From an uncultured Ectothiorhodospiraceae bacterium (lineage in GTDB: Bacteria > Pseudomonadota > Gammaproteobacteria > UBA9214), in assembly GCA_947258545.1 (NCBI GenBank), contig CAMYJI010000010.1:1-60065 (forward strand): a stretch of DNA of 60,065 nucleotides, in the 5' to 3' direction. Shown here in pieces: positions 19,440 to 26,495 of the stretch (positions within the stretch are counted from its first letter, which is position 1; each line of letters starts with the position of its first letter). The notes under the pieces were generated by a model. It was not told where the DNA came from. It saw only the letters and a list, made by a program, of their open reading frames with translations, and did no database searches. Made by a program: the position numbers and the translations under genes.

Positions 19440-20798
19440 ATGTCTGAAATCCAGAGCACAGCAAACGAACCGGAATTTCCGCAGCAGTCGCAGCTGGAGG
19501 AGATGGTGCACGATATCATTGCCCAGGCGCAGAAGCTGGGTGCCGATGGTGTGGAAGCCGGCGTCAGTATCGATGCGGGGCTGTCCGTGACCGTGCGCCT
19601 GGGGGAAACGGAGACCCTGGAGTACAACCGTGACCGGGGCCTGGGCCTGACGGTCTATTTCGAGCATCGCAAGGGCTCGGCAAGCACCGCAGATTTCGAG
19701 CCCGCGGGCATCCGCGCCACAGTGCAGGCGGCCTGCGATATCGCCCGTTATACCAATACGGATCCCTGTGCCGGCCTGGCGGACGCCGGGCGCATGGCCA
19801 GCATCATTCCCGACCTGGACCTTTATCACCCCTGGCAACTCGGCGTCGACCAGGCCATCGAGCTGGCGCGTGAATGTGAGGCCGGGGCCCGTGACGTGGA
19901 TGAACGGATTGTAAATTCCGAGGGCGGGACGCTGTCCAGCTATACCGGCATACGGGTATTGGCTAATAGCCACGGATTCGTGGGTGGCTACCGGACCAGC
20001 CGACATAGCCTGAGTTGTTCCGTGGTGGGCAAGCAGGGTGATGAGATGCAGCGCGATCACTGGTATGAGTCTGCACGCGATTACCGCGACCTGGCAACAC
20101 CCGTGGAGGTTGGGCACATGGCAGGGGAGCGGACCTTCAGGCGCCTGGGGACCCGGCGACTGGCCACGCGCCAGGTACCGGTTATCTTTGCCGCCGACGT
20201 CGCACGTGGTCTGTTCGGCAGTTTCATCAGCGCCATCAAGGGCGGCAGTCTCTACCGCAAGTCATCGTTCCTGGTCGACCATCTCGGGAAGCAGGTATTC
20301 CCGGGCTTTATACATATCCACGAGCAGCCATTGCTGAGAAAGGCAATGGGCAGTGCTCCATACGACAGTGAAGGGGTCGCCACCCAGGCGCGCGACCTGG
20401 TGCTGGATGGCGTACTGCAGGGCTATGTGCTGGACAGCTATTCCGCGCGCCAGCTGGGAATGGAGACCACCGCCAATGCCGGCGGTGTGCACAACCTCAC
20501 CATTGACCCGGGCGACAAGGACCTGCCGGGGCTGCTGCGTGCTATGGGTACCGGTCTGCTGGTGACCGAGGTAATTGGCTTTGGGGTGAACATCCTGACC
20601 GGGGACTACTCACGCGGCGTTGCCGGCTTCTGGGTGGAAGACGGCGAGATCCAGTACCCCGTGGACGAGATTGCCGTGGCCGGCAATCTCAGAGACATGT
20701 TCATGGGGATTGTCGAGGTCGGCAATGACGTGGACCTGCGCGGCAATGTGCGCAGCGGCTCGGTGCTGATCGAACAGATGACAATCGCGGGTTCCTGA
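19440..20798 (+). CDS. pmbA: Metalloprotease subunit PmbA (TldE)
   Basis: PmbA is the partner of TldD and lacks the HExxxH zinc motif, as expected. The 452-residue protein shows the family core: ETLEYNRDRGLGLTVYF, SLYRKSSFLVDHLGKQVFPG, and the C-terminal LLVTEVIGFGVNILTGDYSRG. Start ATG 19440 (MSEIQST) follows AGGGG-like sequence in a 106-bp divergent gap with darP; ATG 19434 and 19386 are in-frame alternatives. The conserved core begins well inside either start. Confidence 0.92.
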   Translation: MSEIQSTANEPEFPQQSQLEEMVHDIIAQAQKLGADGVEAGVSIDAGLSVTVRLGETETLEYNRDRGLGLTVYFEHRKGSASTADFEPAGIRATVQAACDIARYTNTDPCAGLADAGRMASIIPDLDLYHPWQLGVDQAIELARECEAGARDVDERIVNSEGGTLSSYTGIRVLANSHGFVGGYRTSRHSLSCSVVGKQGDEMQRDHWYESARDYRDLATPVEVGHMAGERTFRRLGTRRLATRQVPVIFAADVARGLFGSFISAIKGGSLYRKSSFLVDHLGKQVFPGFIHIHEQPLLRKAMGSAPYDSEGVATQARDLVLDGVLQGYVLDSYSARQLGMETTANAGGVHNLTIDPGDKDLPGLLRAMGTGLLVTEVIGFGVNILTGDYSRGVAGFWVEDGEIQYPVDEIAVAGNLRDMFMGIVEVGNDVDLRGNVRSGSVLIEQMTIAGS

Positions 20799-20970
20799 GG
20801 ACCAAACTGGGAGTCAGGTAATGCGAGCAGTGCCATAATCCTGTTAGCACAGCCGCAGGAGTACGCTTTCGCTGATTCAACCTGCATAGCCGGTGACCAG
20901 CAAGAGATCTTTCATATCCTCATCGGCCTGATCGTCCTGAACCGGCCAATCCCGGAAATATAAACACGTT

Positions 20971-20996
20971 AAAACGGCGACCCGAGAGTCGTCGTG
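20971..20996 (-). terminator. Probable terminator of the PEP-CTERM gene
   Basis: Read on the minus strand, ACGACGAC, a 6-base loop TCTCGG and GTCGCCGT form an 8-bp stem with one mismatch, then TTTTA. It lies about 20 bases after the stop of the PEP-CTERM gene ending at 21015. The rest of 20799-20970 holds no recognisable gene. Confidence 0.6.
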
Positions 20997-21014
20997 AAAA
21001 TAGCGATAGCAGTG

Positions 21015-21233
21015 TTAACTTTTTCGTTTTCGCGTAACCACCAGACCTGCCATGCCCAGGCCTATTAATGCCAGAGTGCCGGGTTCGGGAACAGTGGCGA
21101 TGTCATTAACTATAATCCGGTTTGACGGAATCCCGCCTCTACAGGCGCCTGGATCCAGGCTGCAAGGGGGCCTGTTATTTGCAAGCAGGGAGGTCGATAT
21201 CAGCAACAGCAGTACCGCCAGAGTAGTTTTCAT
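21015..21233 (-). CDS. Very small PEP-CTERM sorting-domain protein
   Basis: The protein is only about 72 residues: a signal peptide (MKTTLAVLLLLISTSLLAN), a mature stretch of about 30 residues with two Cys (PPCSLDPGACRG), and a C-terminal PEP-CTERM anchor (VPEPGTLALIGLGMAGLVV, then TRKRKS). PEP-CTERM proteins are cut and sorted by exosortase, usually in exopolysaccharide-forming bacteria. Starts at 21245 and 21260 are in frame; I chose 21233 because the signal peptide begins there. A terminator follows. No exosortase gene is in the window. Confidence 0.8.
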   Translation of the reverse strand: MKTTLAVLLLLISTSLLANNRPPCSLDPGACRGGIPSNRIIVNDIATVPEPGTLALIGLGMAGLVVTRKRKS

Positions 21234-21704
21234 TTTACTTACCATCTTTTCGAAAAACACAATAGGTCCATCGACAACAGTTACAATTGTCAGCCATCAG
21301 TTTGTTCTGCTTGTTATTGGGCTGTCAGGAATCAGTCTAGCGAGTTGTAGAAGTAAAGTGAATGGTACCTTGGTACTAGTGAACGCGCGCGTGTATTGCT
21401 TACGCAATCAGTGTGCGGTATTTCCGGTTTGGGTCGAACCTGCTTGTCCTGGAAGGGCGAAGTCACATCAAGCGTCAGCCAGGGTGCCTGCCAGAAAGGC
21501 CGTCTTCAAGACGGCCTTTCTGTTTGAGATAGGCGCATGCAACCTGGCGCACTATACCTTCAGAAAAATGGATGCACATGGGCCGCGGCGGCTGCGCCGG
21601 CCTGAATTCAGGGGGATACCTTGCACCTTTGCCGCCCGTGCGGCCGGTCTCCTCCTGAGGTCCGGCCGCTTGAGGATTGGTTGGGCGCCAACAGTGTTCC
21701 CGGA
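21234..21704. other. Intergenic region between PEP-CTERM and LysM genes
   Basis: About 470 bases without a convincing gene. It holds the promoter region of the PEP-CTERM gene (read leftward) and a perfect hairpin at 21493-21521, annotated separately. A 229-codon frame runs along the plus strand from 21052 but opposes the PEP-CTERM gene, has no family resemblance and no good ribosome binding site, so I treat it as chance. Confidence 0.5.
21493..21521. terminator. Perfect hairpin, possibly a bidirectional terminator
   Basis: AGAAAGGCCGTC (21493-21504) and GACGGCCTTTCT (21510-21521) pair perfectly around the loop TTCAA. The A-rich and T-rich ends let it act on either strand; the plus strand continues TGTTTGAG. 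The nearest upstream gene on the minus strand is the LysM gene, ending 184 bases away; no plus-strand gene ends nearby. It could end the LysM transcript, or an unannotated small RNA running rightward from about 21260. Confidence 0.7.
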
Positions 21705-22142
21705 TCAGTCCAGCGGTATACGAATCTTCTGGCCGGGATAAATCAGATCGGGGTCCTTTATCACTTCCTTGTTTGCATCGAACAGTCGCGGATACTGCAT
21801 GGCATCGCCATAATATTTTTTTGCAATACCCGAGAGTGTATCGCCTGACACGATCTCGTAGTATTCAACCCGGGGTTCATCCGGCGTCTTGACCGTTACT
21901 GCCATGACCTTTTCCACACCCTGAACGTTGCCGGCAAGCAGCACGGCCTTCTCCAGTGCTTCACCGGAAGCAGCCTCGCCTTTCAGTGAAACGACCCCGT
22001 CGCTGACGGACACCTCGAGGTCTGTAACGCCCGGATTGTCCTTTTCAATATGGCTCTTTATCTTCCCGGCCTGGTCGGCGGGCTTCTCCTTGTCACCGAA
22101 CACTTTCGCACCGATATTTTTCGCAAAATCGAATAATCCCAT
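21705..22142 (-). CDS. kbp: BON-LysM protein, Kbp/YgaU-like
   Basis: The 145-residue protein has an N-terminal BON domain (IKSHIEKDNPGVTDLEVSVS, GVVSLKGEA) and a C-terminal LysM domain (VEYYEIVSGDTLSGIAKKYY, DANKEVIKDPDLIYPGQKIR). This is the architecture and length of E. coli Kbp (YgaU), a cytoplasmic potassium-binding protein. No signal peptide is present (MGLFDFAKNIGAKVFG), as in Kbp. AGGAG lies just before the ATG. A 60-codon ORF ends 22 bases upstream on the same strand. Confidence 0.88.
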   Translation of the reverse strand: MGLFDFAKNIGAKVFGDKEKPADQAGKIKSHIEKDNPGVTDLEVSVSDGVVSLKGEAASGEALEKAVLLAGNVQGVEKVMAVTVKTPDEPRVEYYEIVSGDTLSGIAKKYYGDAMQYPRLFDANKEVIKDPDLIYPGQKIRIPLD

Positions 22143-22164
22143 AGGTTGCTCCTCTCTGTATTTA

Positions 22165-22347
22165 TTAATGAACCAGGGTCCCGGTGTGGCTCTTGTATTG
22201 GGACCCGGGGGTGGTATGGCCCTGGTCTATCCCGTGGATCAGCGGCCACGTCTGCGCCGCGGATGTCGCCGTGTAGCGGGTGGTGGCGGGAAGCCGCCCG
22301 GAAACAGCGCAGATTGCCAGCCAAATCAGTAATGTCCAAAGTGCCAT
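22165..22347 (-). CDS. Small hypothetical protein upstream of the LysM gene
   Basis: A 60-codon frame with a good ribosome binding site (AAGGAGAACTGC before ATG 22347). It begins MALWTLLIWLAICAVSGRLP, a plausible short membrane segment, then turns into a hydrophilic Thr/His-rich tail with no recognisable motif. The start resembles very small membrane proteins of the DUF3309 kind, but the tail does not, so a truncated or frame-altered relative is possible. Stop to kbp start is 22 bases, so the pair would be co-transcribed. Confidence 0.4.
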   Translation of the reverse strand: MALWTLLIWLAICAVSGRLPATTRYTATSAAQTWPLIHGIDQGHTTPGSQYKSHTGTLVH

Positions 22348-22846
22348 GCAGTTCTCCTTGTTCTTTATTTTTCGAGTAGGGGTGCTACATGCGGGAATAT
22401 ACCACGTAGTCATACCGGGCTGAATGTGGTTATTGCCATGTGCAGGAGGCTAGTCAAGGCGCCGGGGAAAAGTCATTGCGCCAGGTCAAATCCATGGTAG
22501 AAAGGGGATAAATCCCGTGCCGGTCAGCGTAACGCGAGCCGGATGCTCCCGGTGGCGGCTCCATGCAGCCAGATGCCTTCTTGTCCGCAATGTAGTTACA
22601 TACTACGTAACTGCGAGGCGGACGCCTTCCGGCGCTATTTTCTCCTGTTCCGTCACAAGGCGCTTGCTCAGCAGGTCGGATGCAATGCCACCACCTGGTG
22701 TCTTGGTTGGCGATAATTTCCCGACCAACATGGAAAAATACCTGACACGATATTGACTAACCAGTATGGTAAGGACTTGCTCAAGGAAGCGGAGTTATGT
22801 TTCTCATATTACTCCGGACTTTGAATGGCTGAAGCGGGAGGCCCCC
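22348..22846. other. Intergenic region upstream of the dehydrogenase gene
   Basis: About 500 bases with no convincing gene. It must contain promoters for the leftward small-ORF/kbp unit and the rightward dehydrogenase. AGTTAC (22594-22599) and GTAACT (22607-22612) form a perfect 6-bp inverted repeat in a TAC-rich context (TACATACTACG between), a possible operator. Short open frames here have no family resemblance. Confidence 0.4.
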
Positions 22847-23974
22847 ATGTTTCGAATACTTTGTGGTTTGGTTCTTTATTTGTATCTCGGTATTAGCGCC
22901 TCTGCCGCGGGTCCCGATGCGGCGACGGCGCAGTTGATAAAGGACATGGGGCTCAGGGAGGCCGTGGCACCGATCAGTACATCCAGTGTGTGGCAGAAGC
23001 CCAGGCGCATCGTGGTGACGATGCTTGATCGGCAGATGGCGTCGAAGCCTGACGCAGTCGCGTGGTTGAAACAGGTGGCGGGGGATGCTGAGATCGTGGT
23101 GGCGACCTCGCGCGAGGTGCCGGCGGCGCAGCTCGAAGACGCCGACGTGCTACTTGGGTATTGCACACACGAAAATCTCAGCAACGGCAAGGCGCTGCGT
23201 TATATCCTGAACTACTCCGCGGGGGTCGACAGATGTACGAGCTCACCACTGGCGCAGTCGCGTGAGATTCTGGTGACCAATATGCAGCGCATTTACGGGC
23301 CCGGCATCGCCGAACATGTGATCGGTATGATGTACACACTCACGCGCAAGCTGTATGTGTTTCGCGATCGGCAGCGGGAGCGGCACTGGGACCGTGCAGC
23401 GGTCGAGCGTACGTCGATGCAGGAGGTGCAGGGCCGTACCCTGCTGGTGGTGGGCCTGGGCGGTATCGGCACCGAGATTGCCCGCCGCGCGCACGGCCTC
23501 GGAATGCGCGTGCTGGCGACACGCAATTCCTCGCACGAGGGCCCGGAATTTGTGGCCTATGTCGGGCTGTCCGATGAACTGCACACGCTCGCCAGTCAAG
23601 CGGACGTTGTGGTGAATGCCACACCGCTGACACCCGAGACCACCGGCCTGTTCGATCGCAGCTTCTTCCGCGGCATGAAGCCGGGTGCCTATTTCATCAA
23701 CGTCGGTCGCGGCAGGAGTGTGGAGACCGCGGACCTCATCGAGGCCCTGAATTCGGAGCGGCTTGGCGGTGCGGCCCTGGATGTCACCGATCCCGAACCC
23801 CTGCCGCCGAGTCACCCGCTGTGGACGGCGAAGAATGTCTTCATCACCCCGCACATCAGTGCCGGTTCCGATGAACAGATGGGTCGCTACTGGCTCGTGG
23901 TGCGCGAGAACCTGCGTCGTTACGTCAATGGCGAGCGCATGCTGAGCGTGGTGGATCTGAAGCGCGGGTATTAA
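22847..23974 (+). CDS. D-2-hydroxyacid dehydrogenase family protein with signal peptide
   Basis: The 375-residue protein has the D-isomer dehydrogenase fold: the Rossmann motif VVGLGGIGTEIARRAHGLGM, the catalytic Arg region INVGRGRSVETADLI, Glu in DVTDPEPLPP and His in VFITPHISAGS. The usual substrates are 2-hydroxy or 2-keto acids with NAD(P). Oddly, residues 1-22 (MFRILCGLVLYLYLGISASA) look like a cleavable export signal, although the enzyme needs NAD. An upstream start at 22766 would hide this signal; ATG 22847 follows GGGAGG. It converges on fba with nine bases between stops. Confidence 0.85.
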   Translation: MFRILCGLVLYLYLGISASAAGPDAATAQLIKDMGLREAVAPISTSSVWQKPRRIVVTMLDRQMASKPDAVAWLKQVAGDAEIVVATSREVPAAQLEDADVLLGYCTHENLSNGKALRYILNYSAGVDRCTSSPLAQSREILVTNMQRIYGPGIAEHVIGMMYTLTRKLYVFRDRQRERHWDRAAVERTSMQEVQGRTLLVVGLGGIGTEIARRAHGLGMRVLATRNSSHEGPEFVAYVGLSDELHTLASQADVVVNATPLTPETTGLFDRSFFRGMKPGAYFINVGRGRSVETADLIEALNSERLGGAALDVTDPEPLPPSHPLWTAKNVFITPHISAGSDEQMGRYWLVVRENLRRYVNGERMLSVVDLKRGY

Positions 23975-23983
23975 CAGAAGCCC

Positions 23984-24991
23984 TTATTCGCTCTCATACT
24001 TCCCTTGTCTTGCCAGGCTATTCAATCGTGCACGATTTAGCAGGGCTTGTTGGGCCGCTGCATCATTCTCTGTCTTGCCCTGCCAGGCATGTAAGGCGGG
24101 TTGTTGCAATGCGCGTCCATAGGAAATGCTGAGTTGCCAGGGGGCGCTGCCACGCAGCTGGTTGATGGCATTGAGGTTGCGTGTTGCTTCTTCCGGGCCC
24201 TGACCACCAGAGAGAAAGTTAAGGCTGGGGACGGCTGCAGGTACCGTTCGGCGAATTACCTTGAGTGTTTCGGTGGCAACTTCTTCCGGGTCTGCGGTGC
24301 GTAAGTCTATCCCGGGCAAAACCATATTCGGTTTGAGTATCATGTGTTCCAGGCTGACATGGTGCTTGTGCAATGCATGGAAAACCGAATGCAACACATT
24401 TTCGGTAACGACTGCACAGCGCGCTATATCGTGTTTGCCGTCCATTAGCACTTCGGGCTCGACAATGGGGACGATGCCTGTTGACTGGCAGACTGCGGCA
24501 TAGCGCGCGAGCATCTCGGCATTGGCGTCCAGCCCCAATTGTGTGGGATTGGTAGCGGTGATTGAATACACCTCACGCCACTTGGCAAAACGTGCGCCTT
24601 GTGCCTTGTATCCTTCAAGCCTTTCAGCCAAACCATCCAAGCCATAGGTAATTGAATCGCCCGGCGCGCCCGGAAGTGGCCCTTTGCCCTTATCGACTTT
24701 GATGCCTGGAACGATACTTTGTTTTCGCGCCAACTCAGCCAGCGGAGTACCATCACTGGTTTTTTGATCCAGGGTTTCTTCAAACAGGATCACGCCGGAT
24801 ATGTATTGTCCGAGATCAGGTGTACTCAATAACGTGCTTCTATAATGACGGCGATTCTCTTCTGTGGACTCTACGCTGATCGCTGCGAAGCGCTTGGCGA
24901 TGGTCGGTGAACTTTCGTCGGCTGCCAGGATGCCACGGGTATTATCAACCATATCAATAATGGTTTGCTGTAGTTCCGTTGTCGTACTCAT
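23984..24991 (-). CDS. fba: Class I fructose-bisphosphate aldolase
   Basis: The enzyme interconverts fructose-1,6-bisphosphate with dihydroxyacetone phosphate and glyceraldehyde-3-phosphate through a Schiff base. Its 335 residues match the animal/plant-like class I family: TRGILAADESSPTIAKRF, GVILFEETLDQ, GIKVDKG, the catalytic segment ARFAKWREVYSI, EPEVLMDGKHDI, LKPNMVLPG (Schiff-base Lys) and FLSGGQ. Start ATG 24991 follows ATGAGG; an in-frame codon five residues upstream is less likely. Sampled lines are near 45-50% GC, lower than the gene before it. Confidence 0.92.
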   Translation of the reverse strand: MSTTTELQQTIIDMVDNTRGILAADESSPTIAKRFAAISVESTEENRRHYRSTLLSTPDLGQYISGVILFEETLDQKTSDGTPLAELARKQSIVPGIKVDKGKGPLPGAPGDSITYGLDGLAERLEGYKAQGARFAKWREVYSITATNPTQLGLDANAEMLARYAAVCQSTGIVPIVEPEVLMDGKHDIARCAVVTENVLHSVFHALHKHHVSLEHMILKPNMVLPGIDLRTADPEEVATETLKVIRRTVPAAVPSLNFLSGGQGPEEATRNLNAINQLRGSAPWQLSISYGRALQQPALHAWQGKTENDAAAQQALLNRARLNSLARQGKYESE

Positions 24992-25076
24992 AGCAATATA
25001 CCTCATTAAATTTGTTAGCCAGGATTATTGCCTGTAATTCAAGAATCGTCCCCTCTCCCATGAGTGGGGGTTGGGG

Positions 25077-25162
25077 AATTCAAGGGATCGGAGTGCTTGA
25101 AACCCCGAGCTTTTGAGGATCCCGACACTTGCAGGATTTCAAACACTCCGATACCTTGAATT
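25077..25162. repeat. Terminal-inverted-repeat element, copy 1
   Basis: The left arm AATTCAAGGGATCGGAGTGC plus TTGAAA (25077-25102) and the right arm (25137-25162) are reverse complements over 26 bases with two mismatches. The 34-base middle reads CCCCGAGCTTTTGAGGATCC and onward to GCAGGA. The middle and right arm align with copy 2 (25713-25789); copy 3 is at 26291-26382. It lies between fba and the membrane-protein gene. No coding capacity; I infer a MITE-like or hairpin element. Confidence 0.75.
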
Positions 25163-25212
25163 GGTTCCTCTTTACTTTAGTGCCGGCATCCCGGAACTTC
25201 GCGTACGTAGTT

Positions 25213-25608
25213 TCAGGATTTTATTATCGCGCCGACAATTGCTCCCGCTGCAATTGCCTCGAACCAGGTTCCAATAAACCAGCCCCATGCGAGCGTCAAC
25301 GGAATTGGCATGTAGGTGTAGGAGCCGAATCCCATCGAGATGCCGGTGGCGAGACCGAAGAGAATCCCGAATTTGATGCCCGATGCCAGTGATTTCTGCT
25401 CGATAAGGAGTCCATAGATCAGAACGAAACACCCGGTGAATACAAGTGTAACGAAATACATCAGTGGCATGCTCATTTCATTCATCGGGCGCCAAAGATC
25501 GGCTGTTGCCTCGTAGGTGGATTTAAGAAGCATCCCGTGAATGATGAAATCCAGAAGAGTCCACGCAATAAACACCGCCACAATTGCCAATATTGTCCGT
25601 TTTGCCAT
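25213..25608 (-). CDS. Small membrane protein of unknown function
   Basis: A 131-residue protein with about four transmembrane helices: ILAIVAVFIAWTLLDFIIHG near the N-terminus, LMYFVTLVFTGCFVLIYGLL, GIKFGILFGLATGISMGFG, and a C-terminal segment ending EAIAAGAIVGAIIK. Charged or polar signature pieces are STYEATADLWRPMNEM and TLAWGWFIGTWFE. I do not recognise a named family with confidence. ATG 25608 is preceded by AGGAG at eight bases. It stands between repeat copies 1 and 2 with no close operon partner. Confidence 0.75.
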   Translation of the reverse strand: MAKRTILAIVAVFIAWTLLDFIIHGMLLKSTYEATADLWRPMNEMSMPLMYFVTLVFTGCFVLIYGLLIEQKSLASGIKFGILFGLATGISMGFGSYTYMPIPLTLAWGWFIGTWFEAIAAGAIVGAIIKS

Positions 25609-25712
25609 TTGCACTTCTCCTGTCTATCGAGGCCCAATGGTCTGACTAAGTAGAGTATAGAGCGCGTAGAGCGGTATGCATCAACTTAAGCCTGATTATA
25701 GAACTCACGAAG

Positions 25713-25789
25713 AATCAGGAGGTCAGAGTGATACCCGACCTTTTGTGCATGCAGACAGGTGGAGGATATCAAATACTCTGATCCCTTTA
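25713..25789. repeat. Terminal-inverted-repeat element, copy 2 (decayed)
   Basis: Reads GGTCAGAGTGATACCCGACC, then TTTTGTGCATGCAGACAGGT and on to ATCAAATACTCTGATCCCTT. It aligns with copy 1 across the middle (CCCGA-CTTTTG-G-AT) and the right arm (TCAAA-ACTC-GAT-CCTT). The outer part of the left arm is shortened, so the hairpin is weaker. It lies between the membrane-protein gene and ytoQ. Confidence 0.65.
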
Positions 25790-25803
25790 GTTATTGTCTG
25801 GCG

Positions 25804-25815
25804 CAGAATATTCTG
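25804..25815. promoter_or_regulatory. Perfect palindrome CAGAATATTCTG at the ytoQ 3' end
   Basis: A 12-bp perfect palindrome, ten bases past the ytoQ stop on the minus strand. With flanking GCGCA (left) and TGCGC (25828-25832 region) it sits in a larger imperfect inverted repeat that runs into the gene end. The extended sequence CAGAATATTCTGAATTA is nearly the same as 49679-49695 upstream of petA. It may be an operator, a 3'-end hairpin, or coincidence. Confidence 0.3.
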
Positions 25816-25824
25816 AATTAATGA

Positions 25825-26265
25825 TTATGCGCTAATGACGTATTTCAGTATCTCAACGACTTGCGCCGGAGTCTTGGCCCAGGCCACTGCAGAGGCATCT
25901 ACTTCCTTGAGTGGATGAATAATTGCCTCATCGTGCAAAGTAATATAAGGCTTTCCGAGAGCCGCGCAATAACCGGCGTCAAACGCCGCATTCCACTGTT
26001 TATACTTGTCTCCAAAACGTACCACTGCGATATCGCATTTTTCGATGAGTGTTTTCGTACGGATTCCATTTACTTTTGACGACTTGTGGTCGCGCCAGAA
26101 ATTATCAGTTTCTGTGCCGAGTAAATCTCCAGCTGCATCGCTCGCCTCATGATTAGTTACGGCGGACGTAAATGTGACTGGTAAATCAGCCGCCTTAACG
26201 CCGTCCATGAGTTGTTCGCGCCAGTCAGTGTGAATCTCGCCAGATAGATACACGTTCCAATTCAT
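25825..26265 (-). CDS. ytoQ: YtoQ family protein
   Basis: A 146-residue soluble protein matching the YtoQ family, which has a nucleoside 2-deoxyribosyltransferase-like fold: VYLSGEIHTDWREQL, FTSAVTNHEASDAAGD, CDIAVVRFGDKYKQWNAAFD, AGYCAALGKPYITLHDEAI and HPLKEVDASAVAWAKTPAQV. The reaction is not known. A ribosome binding site AGGAG lies eight bases before ATG 26265. Hand-counted lines average about 48% GC. The gene is bounded by repeat copies 2 and 3. Confidence 0.88.
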   Translation of the reverse strand: MNWNVYLSGEIHTDWREQLMDGVKAADLPVTFTSAVTNHEASDAAGDLLGTETDNFWRDHKSSKVNGIRTKTLIEKCDIAVVRFGDKYKQWNAAFDAGYCAALGKPYITLHDEAIIHPLKEVDASAVAWAKTPAQVVEILKYVISA

Positions 26266-26290
26266 CGATTGCTCCTATGCGTCATTAAAA

Positions 26291-26382
26291 TCAAGGTGTC
26301 AGAGTGCTTGAAGCCCCGGAGTACTTCAAGCCCCTGCCTCTTGGGCATGCAGGCACTTGCAGTAATTCAAACGCCCCTTGAC
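26291..26382. repeat. Terminal-inverted-repeat element, copy 3
   Basis: The left arm TCAAGGTGTCAGAGTGCTTG (26291-26310) matches the left arm of copy 1. The right arm ATTCAAACGCCCCTTGA pairs with it but lacks about five internal bases. The middle is longer and includes its own small inverted repeat (GGGCATGCAGGCACTTGCAG). It lies between ytoQ and mgtE. All three copies sit in consecutive intergenic gaps, which suggests repeated insertion or local duplication. Confidence 0.65.
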
Positions 26383-26495
26383 TGGCCGAATACATTGGAT
26401 GTCAAACAAAGTCGGATTCTGCCCGTTTAGCTACGTCTTGCCATCCCAGTCTCACGAAGATCCGGATGCTGATAGGGATATCTTCATTGGATCAT

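Noticed and set aside
21052..21741. 229-codon plus-strand frame
   Set aside because: It opposes the PEP-CTERM gene, crosses a strong hairpin, and has no good ribosome site or known motif.
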